Assembly: GCF_003055625.1 (NCBI RefSeq)
Contig: NZ_CP028811.1
Span: 434,001 to 498,000 of the forward strand
DNA from: Flavobacterium magnum
Lineage (GTDB): Bacteria > Bacteroidota > Bacteroidia > Flavobacteriales > Flavobacteriaceae
Direction of reading: 5' to 3'
Length of the DNA: 64,000 nucleotides
In this document: in pieces, positions 17,696 to 25,381 of the stretch
How positions within the stretch are numbered: position 1 is the first letter of the stretch
Layout: every line of letters begins with the position of its first letter
The notes under the pieces: model-generated
What the model was told of the DNA's origin: nothing
Seen by the model: only the letters and a program-made list of their open reading frames with translations
The model's database searches: none
Position numbers and translations under genes: made by a program

Positions 17696-18400
17696 CTATC
17701 CTCTCCGCAATACCTCGTCAATCATACCATACTCCTTGGCTTCATCCGCTTTCATCCAGTAGTCGCGCTCACTGTCCTTATGCACCTTGTCGTATGACTG
17801 GCCTGAATGGTTCGCAATGATATGGTACAATTCTTCCTTAAGTTTCAGCATTTCACGCAGGTTGATCTCCATGTCTGTGGCAACACCCTGTGCGCCTCCT
17901 GACGGCTGGTGGATCATCACGCGCGAATGCGGCAATGCCGAACGTTTGCCTGCAGCACCAGCGCAGAGCAATACGGCTCCCATTGAGGCGGCCATTCCGG
18001 TACAGATTGTGGCCACATCAGGCTTGATGTATTGCATCGTATCATAAATCCCAAGACCGGCATACACGCTTCCGCCAGGAGAATTAATGTATATCTGGAT
18101 GTCTTTTGAGGCGTCGGCACTTTCCAGGAATAACAATTGTGCCTGGACGATATTGGCAATCTGGTCGTCGATGCCTGTGCCGAGGAATATAATCCGGTCC
18201 ATCATCAGCCTTGAAAAAACATCAAGCTGTGAAATGTTAAGTTGTCGTTCCTCAATGATGTAAGGGGTCATATTGGTCGGTGTCATCGCGCCGACGATCT
18301 TATCGAAATACATGGCGTTTACACCCTGGTGCTTTGTAGCGAATTTTTTAAACTGCTTCGCCTGTTCGAGCGCTGCTCTCGAGTCTTTTCCGTAATTCAT
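17696..18400 (-). CDS. clpP: ATP-dependent Clp protease proteolytic subunit ClpP
   Basis: ClpP is the barrel-shaped serine protease that degrades substrates delivered by ClpX. The catalytic triad is visible: Ser139 in GMAASMGA, His164 in MIHQPSGG and Asp214 in SERDYW, with the spacing expected from E. coli ClpP. At 234 residues it carries an N-terminal extension of about 40 residues relative to the mature enzyme, probably removed as a propeptide. It is first in the clpP-clpX unit. tig lies upstream behind its own terminator. An AACGT-N4-ACGTT inverted repeat precedes the gene. Confidence 0.97.
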   Translation of the reverse strand: MNYGKDSRAALEQAKQFKKFATKHQGVNAMYFDKIVGAMTPTNMTPYIIEERQLNISQLDVFSRLMMDRIIFLGTGIDDQIANIVQAQLLFLESADASKDIQIYINSPGGSVYAGLGIYDTMQYIKPDVATICTGMAASMGAVLLCAGAAGKRSALPHSRVMIHQPSGGAQGVATDMEINLREMLKLKEELYHIIANHSGQSYDKVHKDSERDYWMKADEAKEYGMIDEVLRRG

Positions 18401-18421
18401 GGTTGATTTTTTATTATAGTT

Positions 18422-18442
18422 TAAATGTAACGTAAAAACGTT
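18422..18442 (-). promoter_or_regulatory. Near-consensus -7 element and inverted repeat upstream of clpP
   Basis: On the minus strand TACATTTA (18429-18422) matches TAnnTTTG at seven of eight positions, 21 bases before the clpP start. Directly upstream is the perfect inverted repeat AACGT-AAAA-ACGTT (18429-18442), between the -33 and -7 positions, where a repressor could bind. This is suggestive only. Confidence 0.35.
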
Positions 18443-18490
18443 GGACGCGATTCTTTCTTACAAATTCCGTTCCAAAATTTTTCAAACAAT

Positions 18491-18520
18491 AAAAAGCGCC
18501 AGAACTGACATTCTGGCGCT
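18491..18520 (-). terminator. Intrinsic terminator of tig
   Basis: Read on the minus strand, a 10-bp perfect stem (AGCGCCAGAA / TTCTGGCGCT) with a 6-base loop is followed by TTTTT. It lies 24 bases after the tig stop codon and separates tig from clpP. Confidence 0.9.
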
Positions 18521-18544
18521 CAAATATAATCATTTATGCCGAAA

Positions 18545-19870
18545 TTATTCTCCGTACGACGCAGCGATGAACTCATCATAGGTGACTTCTTTCACCTCGT
18601 GCTTCACGGCCTCCTTGTAAAGGTTCAGCATTTTTTCGCTCATCACCTGATCGGAAATCCTCTTGATTTCCTCCTGGTTTGACAGGACGCGGGCCACGAT
18701 ACCGTCGACATCTGCGTCAGTAGGGTCCATTTGCCCGAACTGCGCCATTTGCCTGCGGATCATCTGTGCGGTGTAATCCTTCAACTCCTCAAATGTAATC
18801 TGGAGGTTGTTCTGCGACATTACTTTGCCTTCGATCAATTGGTAGCGAAGGCCTTTTTCTGATTTTGCGTATTCTTCCTCAGCCTGCGCCGCGTTAAGAG
18901 GCGTCTCACCTACGGTCTGGATCCATTTTTTCAAAAATGTCGCAGGAAGGTCAAATTTAGTGTGGTTTAATAAATACTCGATCACATCATTGAGGAACTT
19001 CTGGTTTGCCTGCGATTCAAATTGCCTTTCCGCATCCTCTTTAATTTTGGCCCTGATTTCCTCTACTGACGACACGTTTCCTTCGCCGAAAAGTTTGTCA
19101 AACAATTCCTGGTTCATTTCCGCGAGCTCCGAAGTGTGGATCTCTTCGATGGTAAAATCTACATCGATATCAAGACCATGAACATCATCATGGCCTACCT
19201 TAAGGTAATCCATCAACTGGTGGTCATCAGGGAAAAGCCCTTTGGTATTCAAAGTCACGACATCTCCAACTTTTTTCCCGATGAATTGATCCGCCTGTTT
19301 TTTATCCTTGAACACATCCAAAGTGAATTGCGCCGGATTGCTGATGCCTTTCTCGGTATTGTTGAAAGTACCGGCAATATCGTCACCCGCCTCCACGGTA
19401 TCTTTGGAAATCATCTTGCCATATTGCTTGCGGATCCTTGTAATCTGGTCGTCAAGCATCTTGTCGTCGGCAACAATCTTGTACTGGGTTAGGTTTTTGG
19501 CAGCGGCCAGGTCGATATCGAACGCCGGCGTGAGGCCCAGTTCAAAATCAAAACTGTAATCCTCAGCGTCCCAGTTGAATTGCTCGTCTGCTTTAGGCAG
19601 CGGATTGCCGAGTATGTCCAGCTTTTCTTCCTTAAGATAATTGTTCAGGTTTTCCTGCAGGATTTTGTTCACTTCTTCAAGAAGGACAGCTTTGCCGTAT
19701 TGTTTTTTGATCATGCTCAATGGCACCGCACCTTTACGGAATCCTGGAATAGTAGCGGTTTTCGCGTAGTTTTTTAAAACGGATTCCACCTTCGGAGCAT
19801 AATCTTCCTTACTAACCTCGACAGTAACGATGGCATTTAAATCGTCAATATTTTTCTTGGTGATCTTCAT
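18545..19870 (-). CDS. tig: Trigger factor (ribosome-bound chaperone)
   Basis: Trigger factor binds near the ribosomal exit tunnel and helps nascent chains fold. The 441-residue protein has the N-terminal ribosome-binding domain with the signature GFRKGAVPLSMIKKQYG (about 40-56) and a long helical C-domain. The middle FKBP-like domain is only weakly recognisable, as in other Bacteroidota trigger factors. I place the start at 19870 (MKITKKNIDDLNAIVTV). A longer reading to 19924 would begin at the -33 element, upstream of the predicted transcription start. A second usable ATG lies at 19882. It is located upstream of clpP-clpX, as in many bacteria, but here it is separately terminated. Confidence 0.95.
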   Translation of the reverse strand: MKITKKNIDDLNAIVTVEVSKEDYAPKVESVLKNYAKTATIPGFRKGAVPLSMIKKQYGKAVLLEEVNKILQENLNNYLKEEKLDILGNPLPKADEQFNWDAEDYSFDFELGLTPAFDIDLAAAKNLTQYKIVADDKMLDDQITRIRKQYGKMISKDTVEAGDDIAGTFNNTEKGISNPAQFTLDVFKDKKQADQFIGKKVGDVVTLNTKGLFPDDHQLMDYLKVGHDDVHGLDIDVDFTIEEIHTSELAEMNQELFDKLFGEGNVSSVEEIRAKIKEDAERQFESQANQKFLNDVIEYLLNHTKFDLPATFLKKWIQTVGETPLNAAQAEEEYAKSEKGLRYQLIEGKVMSQNNLQITFEELKDYTAQMIRRQMAQFGQMDPTDADVDGIVARVLSNQEEIKRISDQVMSEKMLNLYKEAVKHEVKEVTYDEFIAASYGE

Positions 19871-19893
19871 GTTGTTGTTCATAAAATTGGGCG

Positions 19894-19924
19894 CAAAATT
19901 AGCACATTTTTGGCAGTCGGGCAA
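19894..19924 (-). promoter_or_regulatory. Bacteroidota promoter for tig (TTG-N20-TAATTTTG)
   Basis: On the minus strand a -33 TTG (19924-19922) is followed after 20 bases by an exact -7 TAATTTTG (19901-19894). The predicted start of transcription is near 19887, 17 bases before the chosen tig start codon. Confidence 0.75.
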
Positions 19925-19957
19925 ATTTTAATATTTTCTTACGAAACGGCAGCGCAC

Positions 19958-20314
19958 TTACCCTTTCTTATCAGTCAGCCGGAATAAGACCGATTGGCAA
20001 ACCGACAACAAAATACTGAAGATGAATGCGGTCATGAACCCGTCGACATGGAAATTCCCGAGTCGGTACGTCTGGAACAGGCTTGAGCAAAGCATAATGA
20101 TCAGCGCATTGATTACCAGCAGGAACAGCCCCAAAGTGAACAAAGTGACGGGCAGCGTAAGCAGTACCAGTATGGGCTTGACGAAAAGATTCAGCAGCCA
20201 CAATACCAGCGCCACGATAAGCGACGTCCGGAAGTCCTGCACATGCACGCCGGGCAGGTTTGACAGTACCAATACCAACACGGCGGTTACTAACAATCTA
20301 AGGATGTATTTCAT
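19958..20314 (-). CDS. Small four-helix membrane protein, phage-holin/YvlD-like family
   Basis: This 118-residue integral membrane protein has four hydrophobic segments and matches the family annotated as Mycobacterial 4 TM phage holin (YvlD-like). The typical LFVKPILVLLTLPVTLFTLGLFLLVINA block lies in the centre. Despite the name, chromosomal copies are not phage genes and have no proven lytic role. The start overlaps the stop of the upstream esterase gene by four bases (ATGA type), so the two are probably co-translated. Confidence 0.85.
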   Translation of the reverse strand: MKYILRLLVTAVLVLVLSNLPGVHVQDFRTSLIVALVLWLLNLFVKPILVLLTLPVTLFTLGLFLLVINALIIMLCSSLFQTYRLGNFHVDGFMTAFIFSILLSVCQSVLFRLTDKKG

Positions 20315-21078
20315 TGTCTCTTCAAAAAGTTTATAGTGGCTTCAAAAAAATCCGCCGGGTTTTCGGCATGCAGCCAATGTCCCGCGCCCCGGATCGTAAC
20401 GATGTCGAAGTCGGGAAAGTGGTGACGGATTTCAGGCTCGTCATCCGGGCAGATGTATTGTGATTTTTCACCTTTCAGGAACAAGGTGGGCTTTGTAAAA
20501 ATGGCGTTAGCAGGTAAGGCTTCGCCAATATTGTCGATTGAATCGTTGAACGCTTTCAGGTTAAAACGGAAGCCCAGTTGACCGGGCTCTTCCCAATACA
20601 GGCTTTTCATCAGGAACTGCCTTGTCCCAAAGTCGCGGATATAACCGGATAGGATGTCATCGACCTGCTGGCGTGAAGGCTTCAGGGAAAAATCGACGGC
20701 ATTCAGGGCCTTCATAATATCCTGGTGGTGCGGCGCATAATAACGCGGCGCGATGTCGGCGACAACCAACCTCCGCACGCTGTCGGGATTTTGCGTAGCA
20801 TAAAACATTGCAATCTTGCCTCCCATCGAATGTCCGATGATGTCGACCATTGCAAGCTGGTTGAATCGCACATATTCCGCGACATCCTGCACCATCGTGG
20901 CGTAGGTAAAGTCAGCTGAGTGCAGGCTGCGCCCGTGATTGCGCATGTCCAGCGCGTGGACCTGAAATCCCTCCGCCGCAAATTGTCCGGAAAGCGTTTT
21001 CCAGTTGTCGGACATGCCGAGGAATCCGTGGAGGATTAAGAGTGGCTGGCCGGAGCCTTCGATTTTGGAGTAGAGCAT
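20311..21078 (-). CDS. Alpha/beta-fold hydrolase (YbfF-type esterase)
   Basis: This 255-residue cytoplasmic hydrolase has the oxyanion region LHGFLGMSDNWK, the nucleophile elbow GHSMGGK (Ser about 100), the family block VVADIAPRYYAPHH and a C-terminal GAGHWLHAE that supplies the catalytic His. These match the YbfF esterase branch, which cleaves short-chain acyl esters; the natural substrate is not known. It overlaps the downstream small membrane protein gene by four bases. Upstream lies a structured intergenic element. Confidence 0.88.
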   Translation of the reverse strand: MLYSKIEGSGQPLLILHGFLGMSDNWKTLSGQFAAEGFQVHALDMRNHGRSLHSADFTYATMVQDVAEYVRFNQLAMVDIIGHSMGGKIAMFYATQNPDSVRRLVVADIAPRYYAPHHQDIMKALNAVDFSLKPSRQQVDDILSGYIRDFGTRQFLMKSLYWEEPGQLGFRFNLKAFNDSIDNIGEALPANAIFTKPTLFLKGEKSQYICPDDEPEIRHHFPDFDIVTIRGAGHWLHAENPADFFEATINFLKRQ

Positions 21079-21171
21079 TCTCGTTTAAAGTTTTATTCCG
21101 CGGCGCGCCATACAATTCGGCTACGCCTCGGGTTAGGTTTAAAGTTGACCTGATCAGCGAATCGGGCCCGG

Positions 21172-21345
21172 GATCGCGTGAGGGATGGCAGTGGAAATCC
21201 TTTTTTTGATCACCCGAAGCGCAGCGAAGGGAAATCTTCAATGCAGCACCGCGGAATTGCAAAAAAAGATTGCAACGGACAGCCCGACCTCGTTGCAAAA
21301 CAGACATGACATTTACGCCATCATTCCGCAACGGGGGCACGCCCC
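21172..21345 (+). ncRNA. Flavo-1-like structured intergenic element, enlarged copy
   Basis: This copy has the same core order as the elements at 42101-42176 and 60161-60236. GGGATGGCAGTGGAAATCC and a T run come first; then a variable hairpin, here expanded to about 50 bases; then CAAAAAAAGATTGCAACGG and ACAGCCCGACC. Outer pairing is visible between GCGTG (21176-21180) and CACGC (21338-21342). A 9-bp stem pairs CCTCGTTGC with GCAACGGGG. It lies between pdxJ and the esterase gene, both on the opposite strand. I remember this pattern from the flavobacterial Flavo-1 RNA family; its function is unknown. Confidence 0.6.
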
Positions 21346-21346
21346 A

Positions 21347-22060
21347 CTATTTTAACTTCTGTAAATACATGTTGACGACATTGTCAAGGCCGAGATACAA
21401 CGACTCGGAAATCAGCGCGTGGCCGATGGACACTTCCAGCAATCCCGGGATATTTTGTTTAAAGAACTGAATGTTGTCGAGGCTTAAGTCGTGTCCGGCG
21501 TTAAGTCCGAGTCCGAGCTCATTGGCTAAAACCGCCGCTTCATAATACGGTTTTATCGCCTCGCTGTTCCCTAAACCGTACTGGTGCGCAAACGCTTCGG
21601 TGTAGAGTTCAATCCGGTCGGTACCAACCGCTTTCGCCCCTTCAACCATCTGCAAAACCGGATCGGTGAAAATCGATACCCTGATGCCGTTACGTTGGAA
21701 TTCGCGGGTCATTTCAGTCAGGAAGCTTTTGTGTTTTATCGTATCCCAGCCGGCATTGGACGTGATGGCGTCGACCGCATCGGGAACGAGTGTCACCTGA
21801 TGGGGTTTGATCTCAAGCACGAGATCGACGAAACTTTTTTCCGGATTCCCTTCGATGTTAAATTCCGTATATACTATAGATTTAAGATCGCGTGCATCCT
21901 GATACCGGATGTGGCGCTCGTCGGGACGCGGATGAATGGTGATGCCCTGTGCCCCGAAACGCTGGATGTCGGCCGCAGCCTTGAGCAAATCCGGGACGTT
22001 TCCGCCGCGCGCGTTGCGGAGTGTGGCGATTTTATTGATGTTTACGCTTAATTTGGTCAT
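21347..22060 (-). CDS. pdxJ: Pyridoxine 5'-phosphate synthase PdxJ
   Basis: PdxJ makes pyridoxine 5'-phosphate from 1-deoxyxylulose 5-phosphate and 3-amino-1-hydroxyacetone 1-phosphate, the last ring-forming step of DXP-dependent vitamin B6 synthesis. The 237 residues include the N-terminal LSVNINKIATLRNARGG, the phosphate-site block GITIHPRPDERHI, and late motifs GLGLNAGHDLSLDN and VSIGHALISES. The start is placed at MTKLSVN; an ATG two codons upstream (22066) is equally possible. It is transcribed alone, divergent from the CBS-domain gene. Confidence 0.96.
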   Translation of the reverse strand: MTKLSVNINKIATLRNARGGNVPDLLKAAADIQRFGAQGITIHPRPDERHIRYQDARDLKSIVYTEFNIEGNPEKSFVDLVLEIKPHQVTLVPDAVDAITSNAGWDTIKHKSFLTEMTREFQRNGIRVSIFTDPVLQMVEGAKAVGTDRIELYTEAFAHQYGLGNSEAIKPYYEAAVLANELGLGLNAGHDLSLDNIQFFKQNIPGLLEVSIGHALISESLYLGLDNVVNMYLQKLK

Positions 22061-22166
22061 GGTCATCCTTTTGGCATGATATATGCAGTTACGGCTTACA
22101 AAAATACAAAGTTAAAGCAGGTGTTTTGTACTAAAATTTGATTAATTTGCACTGAATTTATTTGCT

Positions 22167-22826
22167 ATGAATACAATTACAGATTTTATAAACCGCGATT
22201 TCAGGCCTATTGACAGCAAGGATACGGTCGCCGAAATACAGGACTTTTTTGCCGAGGCCAGTTTCTCGCATTTTCCTGTAGTGGAAGAAGGGATATACAT
22301 CGGGAGCGTGTCTGCGGAAGATGTGGAAACCTTCGAGCCCGGTAAAACGCTTGCGAATTATCGCTATGCCATCGAAGTGTTTTTTGCACGGACATCGACA
22401 AACTGGTTCGACGTACTTGAAGTTTTTGCGAGGAATCATACCGATGTCGTTCCCGTCCTGGACGACGAGAACAAATACACCGGATATTATGAAATCGCCG
22501 ACATCGTTAAGTTTTTCAACGACACCCCTTTTCTAAAAGATCCAGGCGGTATTATCATTGTTGAAAAAGGCATACTCGATTATTCAATGGGCCAGGTCGT
22601 ACAGATTGTCGAAAGCAACAATGCGAAAATCCTCGGTACGTTTGTATCAGCCACCACGAACGACACCATCCAGATTACCGTCAAGATCGCGCTGGGCAGC
22701 ATCAATGACATCATCCAGACGTTCCGGCGTTATGATTATGAGATTATTTCGGAACACAACGAGGACAATTACCTGAACAGCCTCAAGGAGCGCTCAGATT
22801 ATTTGGACAAATACCTTAACATATAA
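22167..22826 (+). CDS. CBS-domain protein
   Basis: This 219-residue cytoplasmic protein has two CBS motifs in its first half (INRDFRPIDSKDTVAEIQDFF ... and the repeat around TNWFDVLEVFARNHTDVVPVLDD). CBS pairs usually bind adenosyl nucleotides. The second half (about 125-219) has an ACT-like strand pattern with IVIVEKG-type beta segments. No enzyme domain is attached, so it may be a ligand-dependent regulator. It precedes nadK by 73 bases in the same direction, an arrangement I recall from other flavobacteria. A role tied to nucleotide or NAD(P) status is an inference from that linkage. Confidence 0.85.
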   Translation: MNTITDFINRDFRPIDSKDTVAEIQDFFAEASFSHFPVVEEGIYIGSVSAEDVETFEPGKTLANYRYAIEVFFARTSTNWFDVLEVFARNHTDVVPVLDDENKYTGYYEIADIVKFFNDTPFLKDPGGIIIVEKGILDYSMGQVVQIVESNNAKILGTFVSATTNDTIQITVKIALGSINDIIQTFRRYDYEIISEHNEDNYLNSLKERSDYLDKYLNI

Positions 22827-22899
22827 ATGAGACCCATGGTTTTTGGAAATGAGTAGGTTTCAAATTTCCCATTTAACCGGTTTCAAACCGATCTGATTA

Positions 22900-23784
22900 A
22901 TGAAAGTCGCCATCTACGGACAATATTACCAAAACAGCACCGAGCCGATAATCCGGGATATTTTCGTGTTCTTCAACGAGAATCAGGTGGAGATGGTGAT
23001 TGAGGCAGAGTTCCTGAACATGCTCTACGAAAAGGAACTGATCAAAAAAAGCTACCGGACTTTCAGCTCACACACCGAGCTCGACGCCTCGTTTGACATG
23101 ATGATCAGTATCGGCGGCGACGGGACAATCCTACGCGCGGCGACACTTGTGCGCGATTCGGGAATACCTATTCTTGGGATCAATGCCGGCAGGCTCGGGT
23201 TTCTGGCCATGGTGCAGAAGGAAAGCATTTCGACCTTCATGCAGTTTATCATTGACAGGAATTACACGTTTTCGCCCAGGACGCTGTTAAGCGTGTCCTC
23301 TTCGCCGGTCAACGACGACATTGCGACAATTAATTTTGCGATGAACGAAATTTCGGTAAGCCGTAAGGACACCACATCCATGATTACGATCGACACGTAT
23401 CTTGACGGTGAATTCCTGAATTCATATTGGGCTGATGGGCTGATCATTGCCACCCCCACGGGTTCCACAGGCTACTCAATGAGTTGCGGTGGCCCGATAC
23501 TGACTCCTAATGTCGAGAGCCTCGTCATCACTCCGATCGCACCACACAACCTCAACGCCAGGCCACTCGTGATTCCGGACAAAACCGAAATCCGACTCAA
23601 GGTCTCAGGGCGGGAACAGCAGTACCTCGTGTCGTTGGATTCGAGGATCGCTTCGGTCAAAAACGAATCCATCCTCACGATCAGCAAGAACCCCTTCAAA
23701 ATCAATATGGTGGAAATCCCCGGCGAGACGTTCCTGAAAACCCTGCGGAACAAACTCCTTTGGGGTGAGGACAAGCGGAATTAA
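22900..23784 (+). CDS. nadK: NAD kinase
   Basis: NAD kinase phosphorylates NAD to NADP using ATP or polyphosphate. The 294-residue protein carries the diagnostic GGDGT at 72-76, NAGRLGFLA, and the C-terminal beta-sandwich signature ATPTGSTGYSMSCGGPIL. The start (MKVAIYGQYY) is typical for the Bacteroidota enzyme. It lies between the CBS-domain gene and the DUF6089 gene, which has its own promoter. Confidence 0.97.
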   Translation: MKVAIYGQYYQNSTEPIIRDIFVFFNENQVEMVIEAEFLNMLYEKELIKKSYRTFSSHTELDASFDMMISIGGDGTILRAATLVRDSGIPILGINAGRLGFLAMVQKESISTFMQFIIDRNYTFSPRTLLSVSSSPVNDDIATINFAMNEISVSRKDTTSMITIDTYLDGEFLNSYWADGLIIATPTGSTGYSMSCGGPILTPNVESLVITPIAPHNLNARPLVIPDKTEIRLKVSGREQQYLVSLDSRIASVKNESILTISKNPFKINMVEIPGETFLKTLRNKLLWGEDKRN

Positions 23785-23819
23785 ACGTTAATTTCCCGCG
23801 TCACTTATACGATTACGCG

Positions 23820-23872
23820 CCGGCATTCCGTTTTAGAAGCTTCCGGAATCGCTCCGGAGCAATCGCTGCCGG
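23820..23872. repeat. Folded inverted-repeat cluster between nadK and the DUF6089 gene
   Basis: CCGGCA (23820-23825) pairs with TGCCGG (23867-23872). Inside lie one hairpin (ATTCCG / CGGAAT) and a perfect palindrome GCTCCGGAGC (23851-23860), giving a possible three-way fold. No T-tract follows. It lies upstream of the DUF6089 promoter and could close the nadK transcript or be a dispersed repeat. Confidence 0.45.
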
Positions 23873-23906
23873 GCCAAATAAAACTCAGATTTGACCGCAT
23901 AGGCGA

Positions 23907-23935
23907 TTGATTGGTACTCATAATTGTTATATTTG
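23907..23935 (+). promoter_or_regulatory. Promoter (TTG-N18-TATATTTG) for the DUF6089-uppS-bamA unit
   Basis: A -33 TTG (23907-23909) and an exact -7 TATATTTG (23928-23935) are 18 bases apart. The predicted transcription start is near 23942, 12 bases before the ATG at 23954. This supports that start over the longer reading from 23924. Confidence 0.75.
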
Positions 23936-23953
23936 CACGCTGTTTTGAAAAGA

Positions 23954-24637
23954 ATGAAAAGATTATTTCCGACGCTTATCTGCTTTTGTATGTTTTCGCT
24001 GATGCAGGCACAAATCCATGAAGTGGGGTTGTTTGCCGGCGCCAGTAATTTCATAGGCGATGTCGGACCGACAAATTACATCAATCCGAATGAACCGGCG
24101 ATAGGAATCCTTTACAAATGGAACCGCAGCCCAAGGCATTCATGGAGGGCTTCTTTTACATACGCCAAGCTCGCCTCTGACGATGCCAACTCCAAAGTCC
24201 CGGGAAGGCATGACCGCGGCTATTCATTTGACAATAGTGTCAAGGAATTGTCGGCCGGACTTGAATTTGACTTTTTCGATTTTGACCTTCACGACCTCCG
24301 GAGGCAAATCACACCTTATATATATGGCGGCCTGAGTTATTTCAGGTATGACTCACAATATGTGCAAAATGGCACGACACGCGTGGACGACCAGAGCAAT
24401 TCCCTTGCCATCCCCATGGTTGCCGGTATCAAAAGCAACATCACCCCGAAATTGATTCTCGGTTTTGAAATCGGGGCGCGTTATACCTTTGCAGATGATA
24501 TTGACGGCAGCACGCCAAAGAGTGACCAGTACCAGCAATTGAAATTCGGTAACATCAACAGCAACGACTGGTATGTATTTACCGGATTTACACTTACCTA
24601 CACTTTTGGGAATTCCCCCTGTTTTTGCCCGGAATAG
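23954..24637 (+). CDS. DUF6089 outer-membrane beta-barrel-like protein
   Basis: This 227-residue exported protein has a signal peptide (MKRLFPTLICFCMFSLMQAQ). It continues as amphipathic strands typical of a small outer-membrane barrel, such as EVGLFAGASNFIGDVG, GARYTFADDIDG and FTGFTLTYTFGN. It matches the family now called DUF6089 (formerly outer membrane protein in the uppS-bamA locus). The role is unknown. Its constant linkage to uppS and bamA points to envelope biogenesis. Only three bases separate it from uppS, so the two are almost certainly co-transcribed. Confidence 0.85.
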   Translation: MKRLFPTLICFCMFSLMQAQIHEVGLFAGASNFIGDVGPTNYINPNEPAIGILYKWNRSPRHSWRASFTYAKLASDDANSKVPGRHDRGYSFDNSVKELSAGLEFDFFDFDLHDLRRQITPYIYGGLSYFRYDSQYVQNGTTRVDDQSNSLAIPMVAGIKSNITPKLILGFEIGARYTFADDIDGSTPKSDQYQQLKFGNINSNDWYVFTGFTLTYTFGNSPCFCPE

Positions 24638-24640
24638 CTT

Positions 24641-25381
24641 ATGGATTTGAAGGATACTATAAATAAGGCGCATTTGCCGAAACACATCGCCATTATCATG
24701 GACGGCAACGGGCGTTGGGCAAAAAAGCAAGGCTTTATGCGTGCCATCGGGCATGAAAACGGAACAAAATCAGTGAAAGTCATTGTAGAGACCTGTGCGC
24801 GTCTTGGTATCGAAAACCTGACATTGTATGCCTTTTCCACCGAAAACTGGAACCGGCCAAAGCTTGAAGTCCAGGCCCTGATGAAAATCCTGATCAATTC
24901 GCTGAAGAAAGAAGAAAAAACGCTGCAGCAAAATGACATCAGGCTCAACTCAATCGGCAATCTGGACAAACTCCCCACATCAGCCCAGCGGCAACTTTCT
25001 GAAGTGATCGAAAAGACAAAAGACAACCGCCGCATGACGTTAACGCTCGCATTGAGCTATGGCTCAAGGGATGAAATCATCTCGGCAGTCCGCGACATCA
25101 GTGGTAAAGTTAAAAATAATATAATTTCAATTGACGCTATTGACGAATCAATTATTAATCAGCATCTTTACACGCAAAATTTACCGGATGTAGATTTATT
25201 GATCAGGACCAGCGGTGAGCACCGTATCAGTAATTTCCTGCTTTGGCAGATCGCTTACGCAGAATTGTATTTTACCGATGTTTTGTGGCCTGACTTTACA
25301 GAACAGGATTTATATGAGGCCATCGTCAGCTACCAGAAGCGTGAGCGGAGATTTGGAAAAACAAGTGAACAAATTAAATAA
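24641..25381 (+). CDS. uppS: Undecaprenyl diphosphate synthase (isoprenyl transferase)
   Basis: UppS condenses isopentenyl diphosphate units onto farnesyl diphosphate to make the C55 lipid carrier for peptidoglycan and surface glycans. The 246 residues show the N-terminal IAIIMDGNGRWAKKQG (catalytic Asp21), the FSTENWNRP block, and the C-terminal RTSGEHRISNFLLWQ...FTDVLWPDF signature. The length is standard. It lies three bases after the DUF6089 gene, and its 3' end overlaps or abuts bamA depending on the bamA start. Confidence 0.97.
   Translation: MDLKDTINKAHLPKHIAIIMDGNGRWAKKQGFMRAIGHENGTKSVKVIVETCARLGIENLTLYAFSTENWNRPKLEVQALMKILINSLKKEEKTLQQNDIRLNSIGNLDKLPTSAQRQLSEVIEKTKDNRRMTLTLALSYGSRDEIISAVRDISGKVKNNIISIDAIDESIINQHLYTQNLPDVDLLIRTSGEHRISNFLLWQIAYAELYFTDVLWPDFTEQDLYEAIVSYQKRERRFGKTSEQIK

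Noticed and set aside
19958..20314. Holin-like gene as a sign of a prophage
   Set aside because: The family is a chromosomal small membrane protein. There are no phage structural, lysis or integration genes nearby, and the gene is coupled to an esterase.
20912..21340. A 142-codon minus-strand frame between the esterase and pdxJ
   Set aside because: It overlaps the esterase gene and crosses the folded intergenic element; no start signals and no recognisable domain.
22878..22890. Palindrome CGGTTTCAAACCG upstream of nadK
   Set aside because: It is short, with no promoter element near it; it could occur by chance and I could not tie it to any function.
25215..25364. Longer N-terminus for BamA starting inside uppS
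   Set aside because: The added residues are the out-of-frame translation of the conserved C-terminus of uppS and would bury the signal peptide.
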